Positions 14,566 to 16,122 of a stretch of DNA of 16,122 nt are shown here, piece after piece. The stretch spans positions 1-16,122 of the forward strand of contig JAQVZR010000010.1 of the NCBI GenBank assembly GCA_028708105.1, in the 5' to 3' direction. The notes below the pieces were generated by a model, which was not told the DNA's origin, ran no database searches, and saw nothing but the letters and a program-made list of their open reading frames with translations. Position numbers and translations under genes: made by a program. The DNA is from Desulfoplanes sp. GTDB lineage: Bacteria > Desulfobacterota > Desulfovibrionia > Desulfovibrionales > Desulfomicrobiaceae. Position 1 is the first letter of the stretch. Each line of letters begins with the position of its first letter.

Positions 14566-15159
14566 ATGAACACAGAACGTTTCCATAAACAGATAACATT
14601 TCTGCTGGAACTGGATAAACTCAAGGACATCCTGCGCCAATCCCGGATTATCCCCAGCATGCGGCAGGAAAATTCCGCCGAACACAGTTGGCATACGGCC
14701 ATGATGGCCATGGTTCTGGGCAAGGATTACGCATCGGGCATCGACCTGTACCGCGTGGAACAGATGCTCTTGCTTCACGATATTGTGGAAATCGATGCCG
14801 GCGACACCTTTGCCTATGACGAAGAGGGTTATACGGATAAGGCCGTGCGGGAACAGGATGCGGCCAAACGCATCTTCGGGCTGTTACCTCCCGATCAGCA
14901 CCAGGAACTCAAAACCGCCTGGGAAGAATTTGAACAGGGAAAAACCAAAGAAGCCAGATTTGCCAACTCCATGGACCGACTCATGCCCTTATTACATAAT
15001 TACTATTCCCAGGGCGGGACGTGGAAATGCCATGGCACCCGAAAAAGCCAGGTCCAACAACGGATGGCCAAAATCAAAGAGGCCTCACCCGAGCTCTGGG
15101 AATTTGCCGAATCCCTGATCCATTCAGCAGTACGGAAAGGATTTCTGGCCGACGGTTGA
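14566..15159 (+). CDS. HD-domain phosphohydrolase, YfbR-like (COG1896 type)
   Basis: Predicted metal-dependent phosphohydrolase; E. coli YfbR in this family removes phosphate from 5'-deoxynucleotides. The 197-residue product begins with a helix typical of the family (ITFLLELDKLKDILR). The HD signature follows: H40 (AEHSWH), H71-D72 (LLLHDIVEIDAGD), with E75 and the distal D137 (NSMDRLMPLL). All metal-ligand positions are present. The start is uncertain: ATG 14566 gives the usual N-terminus (MNTERF) but has only a weak AGG upstream, while ATG 14548 would add six residues and overlaps the stop of an unlikely upstream frame (ATGA). The gene stands alone on the plus strand, divergent from hdrA. 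Its substrate is not shown by context; nucleotide pool cleaning is the family-based guess. Confidence 0.9.
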   Translation: MNTERFHKQITFLLELDKLKDILRQSRIIPSMRQENSAEHSWHTAMMAMVLGKDYASGIDLYRVEQMLLLHDIVEIDAGDTFAYDEEGYTDKAVREQDAAKRIFGLLPPDQHQELKTAWEEFEQGKTKEARFANSMDRLMPLLHNYYSQGGTWKCHGTRKSQVQQRMAKIKEASPELWEFAESLIHSAVRKGFLADG

Positions 15160-15202
15160 GCACATACACCTGCAGACAGACATCGTAGCAGTCCCGGCAC
15201 AA

Positions 15203-15218
15203 CCAGTATACATACTGG
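15203..15218. promoter_or_regulatory. 16-bp palindrome upstream of the dehydrogenase gene
   Basis: CCAGTAT-AC-ATACTGG has perfect 7-bp arms around two bases. It lies in the 120-bp gap between the HD gene and the dehydrogenase gene, about 60 bp before the latter's ATG, a fitting place for an operator of a dimeric regulator. No regulator gene lies in the window. The rest of the gap holds no clear terminator and no consensus promoter. Confidence 0.5.
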
Positions 15219-15279
15219 AGTCCTGCGTGCGGCATATTTGATACAGTGTTACGCATTATTTCCAAGGAGATTTTCTATT

Positions 15280-16122
15280 ATGAGCAAGGAACAAATCGGC
15301 TGGATCGGAACGGGCGTCATGGGCAGCCCTATGTGTATGCATCTCATTGAAGCCGGATATCCCATGCGGGTCTACAACCGCAGTCGGGATAAGGCAGCCC
15401 CTTTAGTGGGCAAAGGGGCCGTGTGGTGTGATTCCCCCGCCGAGCTGGCCCAAGGATGTGATATTGTCTTCTCCATCGTCGGCTTCCCCGCTGACGTGGA
15501 AAAGGTCATTTTGGGAGAACAAGGGGCGCTATCCACCCTGGCTGAAGGCGGGATAATGGTGGATATGACCACCTCCCACCCTTCCCTGGCCCAAAAAATT
15601 CATGCGGCAGCGGCACAAGGAGGTAAGGCTTCGCTGGATGCGCCGGTATCCGGTGGTGATCTGGGAGCCCGCCAGGGAACGCTGGCCATAATGGTCGGAG
15701 GAGAGCAGAAAACTTTTGACCAGGTCGAGCCCCTGTTTCATGTCATGGGTAAAAATATTGCCCTCATGGGAGGGCCTGGATGTGGTCAGCACACAAAAAT
15801 GGCCAACCAGATCCTGATTGCCGGAACCATGATCGGGGTTGTGGAATCTCTGCTTTATGCTGCCAAAACAGGTATGGACCTGGATAAGGTCATTGATGTG
15901 ATCGGCAGCGGAGCAGCCTCTTCATGGTCCATTAACAACCTGGGACGCAGGATCGCCAAAAAAGATTTCGAGCCTGGTTTTTTTATCAAACATTTCATAA
16001 AAGATATGGGTATCGCCCTTGAAGAAAGCCAGGCCATGGGACTAAGCCTCCCCGGCCTTGCGCTGGTCCACAAGTTTTATAAACATGCCGAGGCCCTGGG
16101 ACTGGAAGAACGCGGCACTCAG
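15280..16122 (+). CDS. NAD(P)-dependent beta-hydroxyacid dehydrogenase, GlxR/HIBADH family (3' end beyond window)
   Basis: Cytoplasmic oxidoreductase of the 3-hydroxyisobutyrate dehydrogenase / 2-hydroxy-3-oxopropionate (tartronate semialdehyde) reductase family. There are 281 codons without a stop; family members are about 290-300 residues, so only the last few are missing. The Rossmann motif is GWIGTGVMGSPM (G10, G12, G15). The substrate motif DAPVSGG (120-126, with S124) and the catalytic lysine K173 in GQHTKMANQ are present. The C-terminal helical domain includes FIKHFIKDMGIALEES. ATG at 15280 has SD AAGGAG at good spacing. Which substrate it uses (glyoxylate-derived, succinate semialdehyde-like or others) cannot be read from the sequence. 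A 16-bp palindrome upstream suggests specific control. Confidence 0.93.
   Translation, partial: MSKEQIGWIGTGVMGSPMCMHLIEAGYPMRVYNRSRDKAAPLVGKGAVWCDSPAELAQGCDIVFSIVGFPADVEKVILGEQGALSTLAEGGIMVDMTTSHPSLAQKIHAAAAQGGKASLDAPVSGGDLGARQGTLAIMVGGEQKTFDQVEPLFHVMGKNIALMGGPGCGQHTKMANQILIAGTMIGVVESLLYAAKTGMDLDKVIDVIGSGAASSWSINNLGRRIAKKDFEPGFFIKHFIKDMGIALEESQAMGLSLPGLALVHKFYKHAEALGLEERGTQ

Noticed and set aside
1..16122. CRISPR array, insertion sequence, prophage or defence system
   Set aside because: No spaced direct repeats, transposase, integrase or phage-like proteins were seen on either strand.

Overview
The window looks like chromosome from an anaerobic bacterium, most likely a sulfate reducer or relative in the Desulfobacterota (Desulfovibrio-like). 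This rests on the block thrS-infC-rpmI-rplT-pheS-pheT next to a bacterial HdrABC-MvhADG gene set, intermediate GC and strong Shine-Dalgarno (SD) sites. The assignment is an inference; there is no rRNA or dsr gene here to confirm it.

Layout. (1) 1-6551, minus strand: thrS, infC, rpmI, rplT, pheS and pheT (its 3' end lies beyond base 1). This is a translation operon: two aminoacyl-tRNA synthetases, initiation factor IF3, and ribosomal proteins L35 and L20. infC has no ordinary start codon and probably starts at AUA, inside the end of thrS. A terminator-like hairpin lies between infC and rpmI. (2) 6576-6747, minus strand: a good promoter, tRNA-Val(GAC) with encoded CCA, and a perfect 12-bp terminator-like hairpin just before thrS. 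(3) 6800-13684, minus strand: a tightly packed seven-gene operon in the order hdrA, hdrC, hdrB, mvhD, mvhG, mvhA, hydrogenase maturation protease. Together these make an H2-oxidising [NiFe] hydrogenase joined to heterodisulfide-reductase-like subunits, a flavin-based electron-bifurcating complex. The last gene would cleave the C-terminal tail of MvhA. (4) 13685-14565: about 0.9 kb without a secure gene. It starts with an extremely AT-rich stretch holding the hdrA promoter and several inverted repeats. It then has a possible 30-codon ORF enclosing a nested hairpin, and a purine-rich tract. (5) 14566-16122, plus strand: an HD-domain phosphohydrolase of the YfbR-like family, a 16-bp palindrome, and the start of a beta-hydroxyacid dehydrogenase (GlxR/3-hydroxyisobutyrate dehydrogenase family) that runs off the right edge.

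How it works together. HdrA (FAD and several [4Fe-4S]) would split electrons arriving from H2 through MvhA, MvhG and MvhD. One branch goes to ferredoxin and the other, through HdrC and HdrB, to a disulfide-type acceptor. In a bacterium without coenzymes M and B, that acceptor is not defined by anything in this window. I found no CRISPR array, insertion sequence or clearly new system. The most notable points are the infC AUA start, the tRNA-terminator-thrS arrangement, and the structured but gene-poor stretch upstream of hdrA.
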